Source of the DNA: Halobaculum saliterrae
GTDB lineage: Archaea; Halobacteriota; Halobacteria; Halobacteriales; Haloferacaceae
NCBI RefSeq assembly: GCF_009831625.1
Contig: NZ_WUUS01000003.1
Coordinates: 327,842 to 391,841, forward strand
Direction: 5' to 3'
DNA: 64,000 nt
Shown: positions 9,241 to 18,285 of the stretch, piece by piece
How positions within the stretch are numbered: position 1 is the first letter of the stretch
Layout: each line of letters opens with the position of its first letter
The notes under the pieces: generated by a model
What the model was told of the DNA's origin: nothing
What the model saw: the letters and a program-made list of their open reading frames with translations, nothing else
Databases searched by the model: none
Translations under genes and position numbers: made by a program

Positions 9241-9903
9241 TCAACACACCGGCTTCACGTCGATGCCCATCCCGGTCAGTGCGTCGGCGTAGTCGTCGTA
9301 GGCGATCCGGATCACGTACTCGGCGACCATGCGAGCGCGCTCCCAGTCCTCCTCGGTCTCGCAGGCGTCCTCCAACAGGGTCAGCCCCCGCTTCAGTTCC
9401 TCCTCGGTCTCCGCCCGGAGGTCCCGAAAGAGGTCCGCGCGCGGCTCGTCGCCCTCGTTGACGAAGAACGAGACGATCTGGAGGTGCGACCGATCGCTGA
9501 CGAGCCCGCGACCGACGGTCCCGGCGGCGACGCGCTCGACGGGGTCCTCGCGGGCGCGGAGGTACTCGTGCATGGTACCACCGTCGACTGGGTCGTGGTC
9601 GACGCCCAGATCCGCGAGGGAGTCGAGCACGCGCTCGCGGTGGTCGCGCTCGCGCTCGGCGAGCCACTCGAACAGCTCCGCGGCGCCCTCGTCGCCAACG
9701 TCGTCGTCTCCGCCGCCGGCCTCGTCGGCCCACGCCGCGAACGTGTTGTGGGCGGCGTGCTCGGAGTCGGCCGCGGCCCGAAGCACCGCGTCGGACTCCA
9801 GCGTCGCGTCGGTGAGCGCGATGAGCAGCTTGTTCGAGCCGATCCGGTCCAGCTCGGTCGCCTTCGCCGACTCGACGCGCTCGCGAAAGGCCTCGCCGTC
9901 CAT
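9241..9903 (-). CDS. Rubrerythrin-like / ferritin-superfamily helical protein
   Basis: This 220-residue, almost all-helical acidic protein has SEHAAHNTFAAWADE, AERERDHRERVLDSL and DEPRADLFRDLRAETEEE helices. Their Glu/His spacing recalls the four-helix diiron bundle of rubrerythrins. It has no rubredoxin domain. A conserved haloarchaeal family is annotated as rubrerythrin-like, with a presumed role in oxidative stress. The ATG at 9903 is used because the longer frame reads into the divergent promoter. The full set of diiron ligands cannot be confirmed by eye. Confidence 0.6.
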   Translation of the reverse strand: MDGEAFRERVESAKATELDRIGSNKLLIALTDATLESDAVLRAAADSEHAAHNTFAAWADEAGGGDDDVGDEGAAELFEWLAERERDHRERVLDSLADLGVDHDPVDGGTMHEYLRAREDPVERVAAGTVGRGLVSDRSHLQIVSFFVNEGDEPRADLFRDLRAETEEELKRGLTLLEDACETEEDWERARMVAEYVIRIAYDDYADALTGMGIDVKPVC

Positions 9904-9963
9904 GACCGATCCGTCGCCGAGCGCGGCGTTAACGTTTCCCCCGCGCGACACGACCGATCCGGT

Positions 9964-10278
9964 ATGGCACACATCGACGCCTCGGAGATCCTGCCGAACG
10001 GTCACGTTCAACAGATGGCCGCGGAGGGCGCGGTGACACAGCTCCACCGCGGGCACGCGTACGCCGAGGAGGGCGACACCTTCGATATCGACGGGACGAC
10101 GTTCGAGGTGACGGCGATCGAGCACCGCACGCTCGGCGACCTCACCGACGAGGACGCCCGCGCCGAGGGCTCGGAGGACCTAGAGGCGTACAGGGAGCGA
10201 CTGAACCGCGTCCACGACGAGTTCGAGTGGGACGACGACAGCGAGGTCGTCAGACACGCGTTCGAGCCGCGGGAGTGA
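9964..10278 (+). CDS. ASCH-domain-like protein
   Basis: This 104-residue protein contains GHVQQMAAEGAVTQLHRGH, then a beta segment (FDIDGTTFEVTAIEHRTLGDL) and a Glu-rich helix ending in VRHAFEP. That matches the small PUA-related ASCH domain, which is thought to bind RNA or modified nucleic acid. The next gene starts nine bases downstream, so they may be co-transcribed. Confidence 0.65.
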   Translation: MAHIDASEILPNGHVQQMAAEGAVTQLHRGHAYAEEGDTFDIDGTTFEVTAIEHRTLGDLTDEDARAEGSEDLEAYRERLNRVHDEFEWDDDSEVVRHAFEPRE

Positions 10279-10287
10279 GCCGTCGCG

Positions 10288-11619
10288 ATGCGCGACCACG
10301 ACCGCGGAAGCGGTGACGACGAGACGACCGCCGGCGACGACAACGCCTCGACCGCCGCCGGCGAGCCGACCGGCGACGATCCGGCCGCTGACGACACCGC
10401 CGCCGGCGACGGCGAGGAACCCGGCCGTGGCACCACGCTCGGGCTGCCGGCGGGCGGCGAACTCGCGCCCGAGGTGCTCGCGCGTCGTCTCCGCGCGGGC
10501 GACCCGGTGTCGGTGCTCGACGTGCGTGACCGACCGGAGTTCGAGGCGTGGCACGTCGACGGCCGCGCCGTGACCGCTCGCCACGTCCCCCACGTGAAGT
10601 TCATCGCCGCCGGCGCGAGGGGCGACGCGACCGAGCCGCTCCCGGACGACCTCCCCGAACCGATCGTCGTCGTCTGCGGGCGCGGGAAGGCCAGCGCCGA
10701 GGTCGCGCGCGACCTCGCGGACGCCGGGGTCGACGCGGTGAACCTCGCGGGCGGCATGGACGCGTGGGCGGAGACGTACCTCGCGGAGCCGCTCGTCCGC
10801 GACGACGACGTGACCGTGATCCAGTACCAACGACCCTCCTCGGGCTGTCTGGCGCACCTCGTCGTCGCCGACGGTCCCGACGGGCGCGAGGCCGCCGTCG
10901 TCGATCCGCTCCGCGCGTTCGCCGACCGGTACGTCGCCGACGCGGCTGCCCGCGACGCCTCCCTTCGATACGCGGTCGACACGCACGTCCACGCCGACCA
11001 CGTCAGCGGCGTCCGCGCGGTCCGCGAGGCGACCGACGGCGACGCGGCCGTCGTGCTCCCCGCGGGCGCGACCGACCGCGGGCTGGCGTTCGACGCGAGC
11101 CTGCTGTCGGACGGGGACGCGTTCCGCGTCGGCGACGTCGATATCAGGGCGATCCACGCGCCGGGCCACACGACCGAACTGACGTGTCTCCGGCTCCGCC
11201 GACCCGACCGGGAGGACGCGGACACGCTCCTCACGGGCGACGCGCTGTTCCTGCGGGGCGTCGGCCGGCCGGACCTGGAGGCGGGCGACGATGGCGCCCG
11301 TGACCTCGCGGCGACCGCGTACGACACGCTCCACGACCGGCTGCTCGCGCTCCCCGTCGACACGCGCGTCGCGCCGGGACACTTCGCCGATCTGGCCGAC
11401 GCTCGCGCGGACGACTACGTCGCGCCGCTGGCACGGATCGCGGACCTCGAGGTGTGTGCGCTCGACCGGGCGGCGTTCGTCGACCGGATCGCCGGGGAGC
11501 TTCCCCCGCGTCCCGCGAACTTCGAGCGCATCGTCGCCACGAACCTCGGGACCGAGTCGATGGACGACGAGGAGGCGTTCGAGGCCGAGCTCGGCCCGAA
11601 CAACTGTGCGGTCGAGTAG
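10288..11619 (+). CDS. Rhodanese - metallo-beta-lactamase fusion (sulfur-handling hydrolase)
   Basis: This 443-residue protein has an acidic linker (1-50), then a rhodanese domain (about 55-165) with active-site Cys130 in VVVCGRGKASA. A metallo-beta-lactamase domain follows (about 175-430) with HVHADH (His233, His235, Asp237, His238) and APGHTTEL. These folds together occur in persulfide dioxygenase-like proteins that oxidise or transfer sulfane sulfur. The usual order puts the MBL domain first, so the rhodanese-first layout is notable. It is encoded directly after the ASCH-like gene and could belong to glutathione-free persulfide metabolism. The exact substrate is not known. Confidence 0.85.
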   Translation: MRDHDRGSGDDETTAGDDNASTAAGEPTGDDPAADDTAAGDGEEPGRGTTLGLPAGGELAPEVLARRLRAGDPVSVLDVRDRPEFEAWHVDGRAVTARHVPHVKFIAAGARGDATEPLPDDLPEPIVVVCGRGKASAEVARDLADAGVDAVNLAGGMDAWAETYLAEPLVRDDDVTVIQYQRPSSGCLAHLVVADGPDGREAAVVDPLRAFADRYVADAAARDASLRYAVDTHVHADHVSGVRAVREATDGDAAVVLPAGATDRGLAFDASLLSDGDAFRVGDVDIRAIHAPGHTTELTCLRLRRPDREDADTLLTGDALFLRGVGRPDLEAGDDGARDLAATAYDTLHDRLLALPVDTRVAPGHFADLADARADDYVAPLARIADLEVCALDRAAFVDRIAGELPPRPANFERIVATNLGTESMDDEEAFEAELGPNNCAVE

Positions 11620-11663
11620 CACGCTCCCGGAGCAGTTTTCATCCTCGGTGCCGCCGTCGTTCC

Positions 11664-12467
11664 ATGAGCGAACGCGAGGTCGTCAAGCGCACCGACGCGC
11701 CGCTGACGACCGACGGACTGCGTGCGGACCTGCACGAGCTGGGCGTGACGCCCGGGGAGACCGCGCTCGTCCACTCGTCGCTGTCGGCGATCGGGTGGGT
11801 CGCCGGCGGCGCGCCGACCGTGGTCGACGCGCTGCTGGGGGCGGTGACCGAGAGCGGGACCCTCGCGGTGCCGACCCACTCGACGCAGCTGTCGGACCCC
11901 ACGAGCTGGGAGAACCCGCCCGTTCCCGACGAGTGGGTGGAGGAGATCAAGGCGGAGGCGGCGCCGTACCGCCCCGCGTTGACGCCGACTCGGGGCGTCG
12001 GTGCGATCCCCGAATGCCTCCGTGACTACCCCGGCGCGCGGCGGAGTCGCCACCCGACCACGTCGTTCGCCGCGTGGGGCGCCGACGCCGAGGCGGTGAC
12101 GGCGGATCACGCGTACGACTCGCCGATGGGCGAGGACTCGCCGCTCGCGCGGCTGTACGACCGCGACGCGTTGATCGTCCGGATCGGCGTCGACGCCAAC
12201 ACCTCGCTGCACCTCGCGGAGTACCGCGCCGACTACGGCGGGGAGCCCGAGATCGACGGCGGGCCGGTGCTCGTCGACGGCGAGCGCGAGTGGGTCGAGT
12301 TCGCCGAGCCGGAGTCCCGCGACGACTTCCGCGAGATCGAGGCGGCCTTCGAGTCCGCCCACGGGAACCAGGTGTGGCGGGGACCCGTCGGCGACGCCGA
12401 GGCCACCGTCTGTCGGATGCGGCCGCTCGTCGACTTCGCGGTCGAGTGGATGGCGGACCACCGCTGA
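11664..12467 (+). CDS. AAC(3)-family N-acetyltransferase
   Basis: This 267-residue protein has the family landmarks LVHSSLSAIGWVAGG, LAVPTHSTQLSDPTSW, HPTTSFAAWGADA, SPLARLYD and VGVDANTSLH-like sequence. It belongs to the aminoglycoside 3-N-acetyltransferase (YokD-like) superfamily, which transfers acetyl from acetyl-CoA. In haloarchaea, which lack most aminoglycoside sensitivity, the real substrate is probably a metabolite rather than a drug. The ATG at 11664 fits the family N-terminus. It converges with the histidine kinase, one base apart. Confidence 0.85.
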   Translation: MSEREVVKRTDAPLTTDGLRADLHELGVTPGETALVHSSLSAIGWVAGGAPTVVDALLGAVTESGTLAVPTHSTQLSDPTSWENPPVPDEWVEEIKAEAAPYRPALTPTRGVGAIPECLRDYPGARRSRHPTTSFAAWGADAEAVTADHAYDSPMGEDSPLARLYDRDALIVRIGVDANTSLHLAEYRADYGGEPEIDGGPVLVDGEREWVEFAEPESRDDFREIEAAFESAHGNQVWRGPVGDAEATVCRMRPLVDFAVEWMADHR

Positions 12468-12468
12468 G

Positions 12469-13593
12469 TCACGTTCGGCGAACGTCGTCGGGGAGGTCGA
12501 CGTCGCCCTCCGATACCGTGGACGTCGAGCGGGCGCGACCCTCCGACCGGAAGCGCAGCTCGACGCGGACGCCGCGGGGGTCGCGGTTCTCGATCTCCAG
12601 CCGCCCCCCGGAGAGCTCGACGACCCAGTAGATGACCCACAGCCCCAGCCCCGTGACGTGTTTGAGCGGGAACTCGTGCAGCTCCGAGAGCGCGTCGAGC
12701 TCCTCCCCCGGGATGTGCGATCCGTCGTCGACCACGGTCACGGTCGTCCACGACTCCCCCTCGTCGACGGTGAGGCTGACGGCGACCGTGTCGTCGTTGT
12801 GCTGTGCCGCGTTGCCCAGCGCCTCGCGGATCGCCACCTCCACCGACGGGTGGACGACCGCCGTGGCGCGGTCCGGGATCGACGCGTCCACCTCGACCGC
12901 GGGATGCTGGTCGCGGAAGCGACGAAGCTCGGCGCGCGCGACGGCCGCGAGGTCCGTCTCGACGGAGTCACCAGCGTTCCACAGGTCTGCGAGGGTCTGG
13001 GCCTTCTCGGAGAGCTCGTGGACCCGATCGACGTGGTCGATCAGCGTCCGCAGGTCGGTCGCGACGTCGGGGTCCTCGGTCGTCTCGGCGGCCGAGTCTG
13101 CGATCCCCCGAATGACGCCGACCTCGTTGCGGATGTTGTGGCGAAGCACCCGGTGGAGCACGGTGAGCCGCCCCGTCAACTGCACCTGCGCGGCTCGCTC
13201 CGCGCGAACTCGCTCGACGTAGTAGCCGACGAGCCCGCCCGAACTCGTCCCGAGGCTCCAGCCGATCGAGAGGACGAACCACCCCTCGGTGACGGGCTCG
13301 GCGCTCGCGTAGCGGGAGGCGGCGTACACCGCCGACAGCCCGCCGACGACGACGCCGGCCCCGAGGCTCGTCGCGACGAGCCGGCACACCCGGTCGGGGG
13401 CGAGCCGCTCGCGACGGACGCGGTGGGCGACGAACGCGAGGACCGCGGCGAACACGAGGAGGATCGACGCCTCGGCGAGTTCGATCGCGGGCGAGTCGTC
13501 GTCCACGACGACGTGCGCGATCGCGAGCGTCAGGACCGCCGCTGCCAACGCCGCGGGGAAGAGCTTGGCACCTCGGTCCCGTATCACGGCCAC
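12469..13593 (-). CDS. Membrane histidine kinase
   Basis: This 374-residue sensor kinase has about four membrane helices in residues 10-125 and no large extracellular domain. A phosphoacceptor helix follows with His152 (RVLRHNIRNEVGVI). An HATPase domain then carries the N box (EALGNAAQHND), VVDDGSHIP and GLGLWVIYWVVE. The HxxRN sequence after the His is typical of haloarchaeal kinases. No response regulator lies next to it. GTG at 13593 is used as the start; the short hydrophilic lead-in before the first helix is plausible. Confidence 0.88.
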   Translation of the reverse strand: MAVIRDRGAKLFPAALAAAVLTLAIAHVVVDDDSPAIELAEASILLVFAAVLAFVAHRVRRERLAPDRVCRLVATSLGAGVVVGGLSAVYAASRYASAEPVTEGWFVLSIGWSLGTSSGGLVGYYVERVRAERAAQVQLTGRLTVLHRVLRHNIRNEVGVIRGIADSAAETTEDPDVATDLRTLIDHVDRVHELSEKAQTLADLWNAGDSVETDLAAVARAELRRFRDQHPAVEVDASIPDRATAVVHPSVEVAIREALGNAAQHNDDTVAVSLTVDEGESWTTVTVVDDGSHIPGEELDALSELHEFPLKHVTGLGLWVIYWVVELSGGRLEIENRDPRGVRVELRFRSEGRARSTSTVSEGDVDLPDDVRRT

Positions 13594-13632
13594 CGGTTTC
13601 GCCCCGACCGTGGAAACCCTTGCGGCAGGGCG

Positions 13633-13980
13633 TCAGTCGTCGTCGGCGGCGGCGCCCGCGGTCGTCGCGGCGTCGTCCTCGATGCTCGGCGGGTACTTGC
13701 CCCGGTCGAGCTTCAGGTCCGACTGCGCGCGCGCCATGCAGGTGAGCGCGTAGTCCTCCGCCTCCTCCTCGGTGAGCGCGCGGGCGACGGCCGCCTGCTG
13801 GGCCACCTCGCCCTCGACGATCTCGGCGGTGCACGCGAGACACATCCCGACGCGACAGGAGTACTCCTGTGCGATCCCCTCCTCGATACAGGCGTTCAGG
13901 ATGGTCTGCTTGCCGGACACCTCGATCGTCTCGCCGGTGCCGACGAACTCCACCGTGTACTCGGCGTCGGAGTCGCTCAT
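13633..13980 (-). CDS. Plant-type 2Fe-2S ferredoxin
   Basis: This 115-residue electron carrier has Cys42, Cys47, Cys50 and Cys81 in C-x4-C-x2-C-x30-C spacing (SCRVGMCLACTA and LTCMA), which ligates one 2Fe-2S cluster. The domain occupies residues 8-95 and is followed by an Ala/Asp-rich tail. The ATG at 13980 gives the usual N-terminus. It would supply electrons to soluble oxidoreductases. It ends 40 bases from the histidine kinase start but is probably transcribed on its own. Confidence 0.93.
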   Translation of the reverse strand: MSDSDAEYTVEFVGTGETIEVSGKQTILNACIEEGIAQEYSCRVGMCLACTAEIVEGEVAQQAAVARALTEEEAEDYALTCMARAQSDLKLDRGKYPPSIEDDAATTAGAAADDD

Positions 13981-14250
13981 TGTCCGCCACATCCCCCGTG
14001 ACCCGCTTATAGCTCTCGGTTCGGCGAGCCGGTCGACCCGACCGCCGCACGTGGTGATCGACTGTCCGAACGACCGTTGCCGTCGCGAGTCGCCCGCGCG
14101 GACCGCGCCACCGCGCATCCGAGCACGACCCTCCTGTTTTTATCGTCGGAGCCGCTACACGTCGCATATGTGGCATGAGACCGTCCAGATCCGAATCCGA
14201 CCGACAGACGGCGGTCGGCGGACTCGGACGGTCGACGGGGGTGCACACCC

Positions 14251-15045
14251 GTGCCGTTGAGCAGACGCGCGACCCTGCTGAAGCTCGGGAGCGCGGCGGC
14301 CGTCGCGACCGGCGTCGCCGCCGGCGTCACCGGGACCGGAGCGTACACGTCGGTTCGCGGCGACCGCGGCGTCGACGTGTCGGTGGCCGACGGGACCGGC
14401 GGGCTCGTCGGCATCGTCCCGCAGGGACCGGTGAAGAAGAACAGCCGCGACCCCCTGGTTGAACTGACGAACAACACCGACCGATCGCTCACCATCACCG
14501 TCGCGCTCGCCGACTGCGCGGCCGGCACGCTGTACGACAACGACGGAGAGTCGGGCTGCTCCGTGTCGATCACCCTCGGGGCCGGGAACAGCCAGTTCAT
14601 CGACGTCGTGGCGTCGACGACCGGAACGATCGGCTTCTCGGTCGACGTCGAGGGGCCGAGCCTCTCGCTGGCCGCCGACCGAAGCGTCGAGGCGGAGTCG
14701 GGCAACTCCCCGGGCGCGGTTCGCATCCAGAAGCCGAGCAAGGACAAGGACTTCGGCGCCCGTGCGAACAAGAACGAGTGGACCGCGAAGGCGGACGTCC
14801 GCGACGACGACGGCGACGGCGACCTCGACCGCGTCGAGTTCGAGGTCACGGAGGGCGACTCCGGCGGGACGCTCGTCGCGTCGCGGACGGTCTCGACCCC
14901 GCCCACCCGGTACAAGGAGAACGTCACGCTGTCCCCGGACGACCCGACGTACGACATCAGGCGGGGCCAGCAGTACACGCTCGTGGTCAGGGCCTACGAC
15001 GTCGACGGGAACGTCGCCACCGCGACCGTCCAGACGACCGCCTGA
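14251..15045 (+). CDS. Tat-exported surface protein, function unknown
   Basis: This 264-residue protein opens with a twin-arginine signal (SRRATLLKLGSAAAVATG) and a small-residue cleavage region. Two beta-rich segments follow: residues 45-140 resemble the vWA/TasA-like haloarchaeal secreted proteins (VELTNNTDRSLTITVAL), and residues 175-264 form an Ig-like domain (VRDDDGDGDLDRVEFEV, YTLVVRAYDVDGNV). It has no lipobox. GTG at 14251 is the start. A 30-codon open frame at 14168-14260 overlaps this start and may be only chance. Confidence 0.7.
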   Translation: MPLSRRATLLKLGSAAAVATGVAAGVTGTGAYTSVRGDRGVDVSVADGTGGLVGIVPQGPVKKNSRDPLVELTNNTDRSLTITVALADCAAGTLYDNDGESGCSVSITLGAGNSQFIDVVASTTGTIGFSVDVEGPSLSLAADRSVEAESGNSPGAVRIQKPSKDKDFGARANKNEWTAKADVRDDDGDGDLDRVEFEVTEGDSGGTLVASRTVSTPPTRYKENVTLSPDDPTYDIRRGQQYTLVVRAYDVDGNVATATVQTTA

Positions 15046-15088
15046 GCGGCCGTCGGGACGGATCCGACGGATCGACGTGGCTCCGGCC

Positions 15089-15901
15089 CTACCGTCCCTC
15101 GAACTCCGGCTGTCGCTTCTCGGTGAACGCCGACACTCCCTCGTCGTGGTCGTGCGTGTCGAAGACCGCAGCCTGCGCGCCCGCCTCGTGTTCGATCGCC
15201 TCACCCAGCGTCGCGAACTCCGAGCGCAGCAGGCGCTTGGAGGTCCGCAGCGCGACCGTCGGCCCCGACGCGATCCGGTCGATCAGCATCGAGACCCTCG
15301 CGTCGAACTCGTCGTCCGCGACGGCGTGGTTCACGACGCCCAGCTCCTCGGCACGTTCGGCATCGAGCAGTTCGCCGGTGTAGACCAGCTCCTTCGCGAC
15401 GTTCTCGCCGACGAGCCGCGGGAGGAGGTAGGAGGTGCCGGAGTCGACCGCGAGGCCGACCTCCCGGAAGCCGAACCCGATCTGTGCGTCCTCGTGGAGC
15501 GCGGTCACGTCGCAGGCGATGGCGAGGTTCGCGCCCGCGCCGAACGCGGCGCCGTCGATCCTCGCGACGGTCGGGAACTCGCACTCGTACACCCGCTTCA
15601 CGCAGCGGCCGATCTCCTGGATCACGTGACGGACCGCGTCGTCCACCGGCTCGTCGGACGCCTGACGCTCCAGCATGGAGTCGATGTCGCCGCCCGCACA
15701 GAACGCGGGCCCCTCGCCCTCGAACACGACACAGCGGGCGTCGCCGCCCTCCAGTTCGTCGAGCGCCGCCTCGATGCCGTCGGTCATCGCGACCGACAGC
15801 GCGTTGCGTCGGTCGGGGTCGTTCAAGACGATACGCGCCAGCCCGTCGTCGTCGCGTTCGAGCCGCACGATGCCGTCGGAGAACTGCGTCGTGTCCGCCA
15901 T
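15089..15901 (-). CDS. Enoyl-CoA hydratase/isomerase family protein
   Basis: This crotonase-fold protein contains the oxyanion-hole segments PAFCAGGDIDSML and ARIDGAAFGAGANLAIACD. Two conserved positions match hydratases and related enzymes (GFREVGLAVDSGTSYLLPR). At 270 residues it is of usual length. It is adjacent to a convergent-free minus-strand acyl-CoA ligase at 16027, which suggests fatty-acid or aromatic-acid CoA metabolism. Whether it is a hydratase, isomerase or hydrolase cannot be read from sequence alone. Confidence 0.88.
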   Translation of the reverse strand: MADTTQFSDGIVRLERDDDGLARIVLNDPDRRNALSVAMTDGIEAALDELEGGDARCVVFEGEGPAFCAGGDIDSMLERQASDEPVDDAVRHVIQEIGRCVKRVYECEFPTVARIDGAAFGAGANLAIACDVTALHEDAQIGFGFREVGLAVDSGTSYLLPRLVGENVAKELVYTGELLDAERAEELGVVNHAVADDEFDARVSMLIDRIASGPTVALRTSKRLLRSEFATLGEAIEHEAGAQAAVFDTHDHDEGVSAFTEKRQPEFEGR

Positions 15902-16026
15902 ACCCACACGACGGCGGCCCGGGGTTTGGTCGTTTCCCCGGGTCGTTCCGGGGTCGACGCGGACGCGCCTGCCGGGCGACGATCCGGAGACGATCCGGAT
16001 CAGTGGGCGGGGCCCGATGGGGCCGC

Positions 16027-17583
16027 CTACTCCCCGCGGAGCTCGAACTTCTGGACCTTCCCGGTCGTCGTGCGCGGGAGCTCATCCACGAACTCGACCT
16101 CCCGTGGGTGTTTGTACTCCGCGAGGTTGTCGAGGCAGAACTGCCTGATATCGTCGGGCGTCACGTCCGAGCCGGGGGTCGGAACGATGAACGCCTTCAC
16201 CGTCTCCCCCCTGCGCTCGTCCGGGATACCGACCACCGCCGCGTCGGCGACTGCCTCGTGCTCGAAGAGCAACTCCTCGACCTCCCGCGGGTAGACGTTG
16301 TACCCGGCGGTGTTGATCATGTGCTTCTCGCGGTCGACGATGTAGAAGTAGCCGTCCGCGTCGTGGTAGCCGATGTCGCCGGTGTGGAACCACCGCTTGC
16401 CGCCCGACTCGGTGAACACCTCCTCGTTCGCCTCCGGACGGTCGTGATACCCCTTCATCACGTTCCGGCCGCTGACGACGACCTCGCCCGTGACGTCGTC
16501 CAGATCCACCTCGTCCTCGTCGACCGGGCCCTCGTCGACCGGCGCGACCTCCTCGAACCCGTCGTCGACGATCATCGCCGAGACGCCGGGGAGCGTCTTC
16601 CCGATCGAGCCGACGCGCCGGCCCTTCTCTGGCGTGTTGAAGTGCGTGACCGGGCTGGTCTCCGTGAGGCCGTACCCCTCGTAGATCTTCGCGTCGAACA
16701 GCTCCTCGAAGCGGCGCAGCACCTCGACGGGGATGCCGGAGCCGCCGACGCCGCACAGCCGGAGCGACGAGAGGTCGCGCTCGGCGGCGTCGGGCTGGTT
16801 GATCGCGTCGTTGTACATCGCGGGGACGCCGTGCATCAGCGTCAGCTCCTGTGACTCGATGAGGTCGAACGCCTGCTGGGCGTCCCACGCCGGCAGCGGG
16901 TAGTAGGCGCCGCCGTCGAACAGGGTCGCGTTCATCACGACCGTCATCCCGTAGATGTGGAACAGCGGGAGGACGCCGAGCTGTCTGTCGTCGGTCGTGA
17001 TCCCGTCCGGGACGAGCGAGGCGGACATCTCCGCGTTCGACGCGAGGTTGTCGTGCGTCAGCAGGACGCCCTTCGGCGTCCCGGTCGTCCCCGAGGTGTA
17101 CGGCTGGCAGGCGATGTCGTCGTCCGCGCGGTCGACGGTCTCGAACGCCGGGTCGCCGCAGAACTCCTCGAAGGAGACGGTCCCCTCGACCGCCTGGCCG
17201 ATGGTTACGACGGTGTGTACGTCCGTGTCCTCGCGTACCTCCGCGACGTGTTCCGCCAGATCCGGCAGCGTGACGACCACCTCGGCGCCGGAGTCGGCGA
17301 GCATGTGCTCGATCTCGCGGGACTTGTACTGCGGGTTCATCGGGACGACGACGCCCCCGGCTCGCAGCGTCCCGTGGAAGCCGATCACGAACTGCGGGAG
17401 GTTCGGCAGGTAGATCCCCACCCGACCGCCGACGTCGATCCCGGCGTCGTCGAGCCCCGACGCGAACGCGCCGATCTGGCCCCACAGTTCTCGATAGCTG
17501 ATGTCGGTCCCGTCGTACCACACCGCCGTCTCGTCCGGATGTTCCTCCACGGTCGAACCGACGTTCGTAACGAGGTTTGTCAT
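16027..17583 (-). CDS. AMP-forming acyl-CoA ligase
   Basis: This 518-residue adenylating enzyme activates a carboxylic acid to its CoA thioester. The phosphate-binding loop QPYTSGTTGTPKGV is present, followed by YEGYGLTETSP, FHTGDIGYHD, IVDREKHMINTAGYNVYP and the C-terminal catalytic Lys in TTGKVQKFEL. The overall sequence looks like long- or medium-chain fatty-acid ligases. Its position 0.7 kb before menC raises the possibility that it serves as o-succinylbenzoate-CoA ligase (MenE), since no other menE is visible; I consider the fatty-acid role more likely. Confidence 0.9.
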   Translation of the reverse strand: MTNLVTNVGSTVEEHPDETAVWYDGTDISYRELWGQIGAFASGLDDAGIDVGGRVGIYLPNLPQFVIGFHGTLRAGGVVVPMNPQYKSREIEHMLADSGAEVVVTLPDLAEHVAEVREDTDVHTVVTIGQAVEGTVSFEEFCGDPAFETVDRADDDIACQPYTSGTTGTPKGVLLTHDNLASNAEMSASLVPDGITTDDRQLGVLPLFHIYGMTVVMNATLFDGGAYYPLPAWDAQQAFDLIESQELTLMHGVPAMYNDAINQPDAAERDLSSLRLCGVGGSGIPVEVLRRFEELFDAKIYEGYGLTETSPVTHFNTPEKGRRVGSIGKTLPGVSAMIVDDGFEEVAPVDEGPVDEDEVDLDDVTGEVVVSGRNVMKGYHDRPEANEEVFTESGGKRWFHTGDIGYHDADGYFYIVDREKHMINTAGYNVYPREVEELLFEHEAVADAAVVGIPDERRGETVKAFIVPTPGSDVTPDDIRQFCLDNLAEYKHPREVEFVDELPRTTTGKVQKFELRGE

Positions 17584-17757
17584 GCCATCGAACCGGTCGG
17601 TCGGTCCCGGCTAAAGTCTTTCCCGGTCGTTCACGAAGGTGGGCGGCGCTGGGCGGTTCGCGCGACGGCGATTCGCTCGCCGGCCGCGGGCCGATCCAGT
17701 GACGCGACGCGAGCACGAGTCGGTGGAGCCATTGCGGTGCGGAACCGACGGGCGCCC

Positions 17758-18258
17758 ATGAGCGATCCGACGACAGCCGGACGCGACCGCGATCGCCCGG
17801 CGGCGACGCGCAGACGACTCCTCGCGGCGGTCGGAGCCGGAGCGACCGCGGCCCTCGCGGGCTGTTCCGCCAGCGGCGACGGCGGCGGGAGCGGATCCGA
17901 CGGCGACGGGACCGACCGGTACGACGGCTGGCTCGCGGACGCCAACGGCTACGACGGCGAGGTCGCGGACCGAACGGGCGCCGACGAGGTGACGGTCGCG
18001 GTCGGCGCGGGCGACGGACTCGCCTACGACCCCGCGGCCGTCCGCGTCTCGCCGGGGACGACCGTCACGTGGGAGTGGACCGGGATGGGGAGCCGCCACA
18101 ACGTCGTCGACGACGCGGGCGGGTTCGAGAGTTCGTATTACGCGACCGAGGGCGAGACGTTCTCCCACGAGTTCGCGGAGCCGGGCGTCGCGAAGTACTA
18201 CTGCACCCCCCACGAGAACCTCGGGATGGTCGGCGTCGTCGAGGTCGTCGACGGGTAA
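17758..18258 (+). CDS. Halocyanin (type 1 blue copper lipoprotein)
   Basis: This is a membrane-anchored electron carrier. The N-terminus carries a Tat motif (TRRRLLAAVG) and a lipobox LAGC with Cys36 as the lipid-modified residue, followed by a Gly/Ser/Asp linker. The plastocyanin-like domain spans about 75-166, with predicted copper ligands His114 (SRHNVV), Cys149, His152 and Met157 (YYCTPHENLGM). It would shuttle electrons between respiratory complexes on the outer face. It is monocistronic and converges with menC. Confidence 0.95.
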   Translation: MSDPTTAGRDRDRPAATRRRLLAAVGAGATAALAGCSASGDGGGSGSDGDGTDRYDGWLADANGYDGEVADRTGADEVTVAVGAGDGLAYDPAAVRVSPGTTVTWEWTGMGSRHNVVDDAGGFESSYYATEGETFSHEFAEPGVAKYYCTPHENLGMVGVVEVVDG

Positions 18259-18285
18259 CGCACCGGCTGCTGGCCGCGGATCGCT

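Noticed and set aside
14168..14260. 30-codon frame overlapping the start of the Tat protein at 14251
   Set aside because: It is Arg-rich with no domain, and nothing but the overlap supports it.
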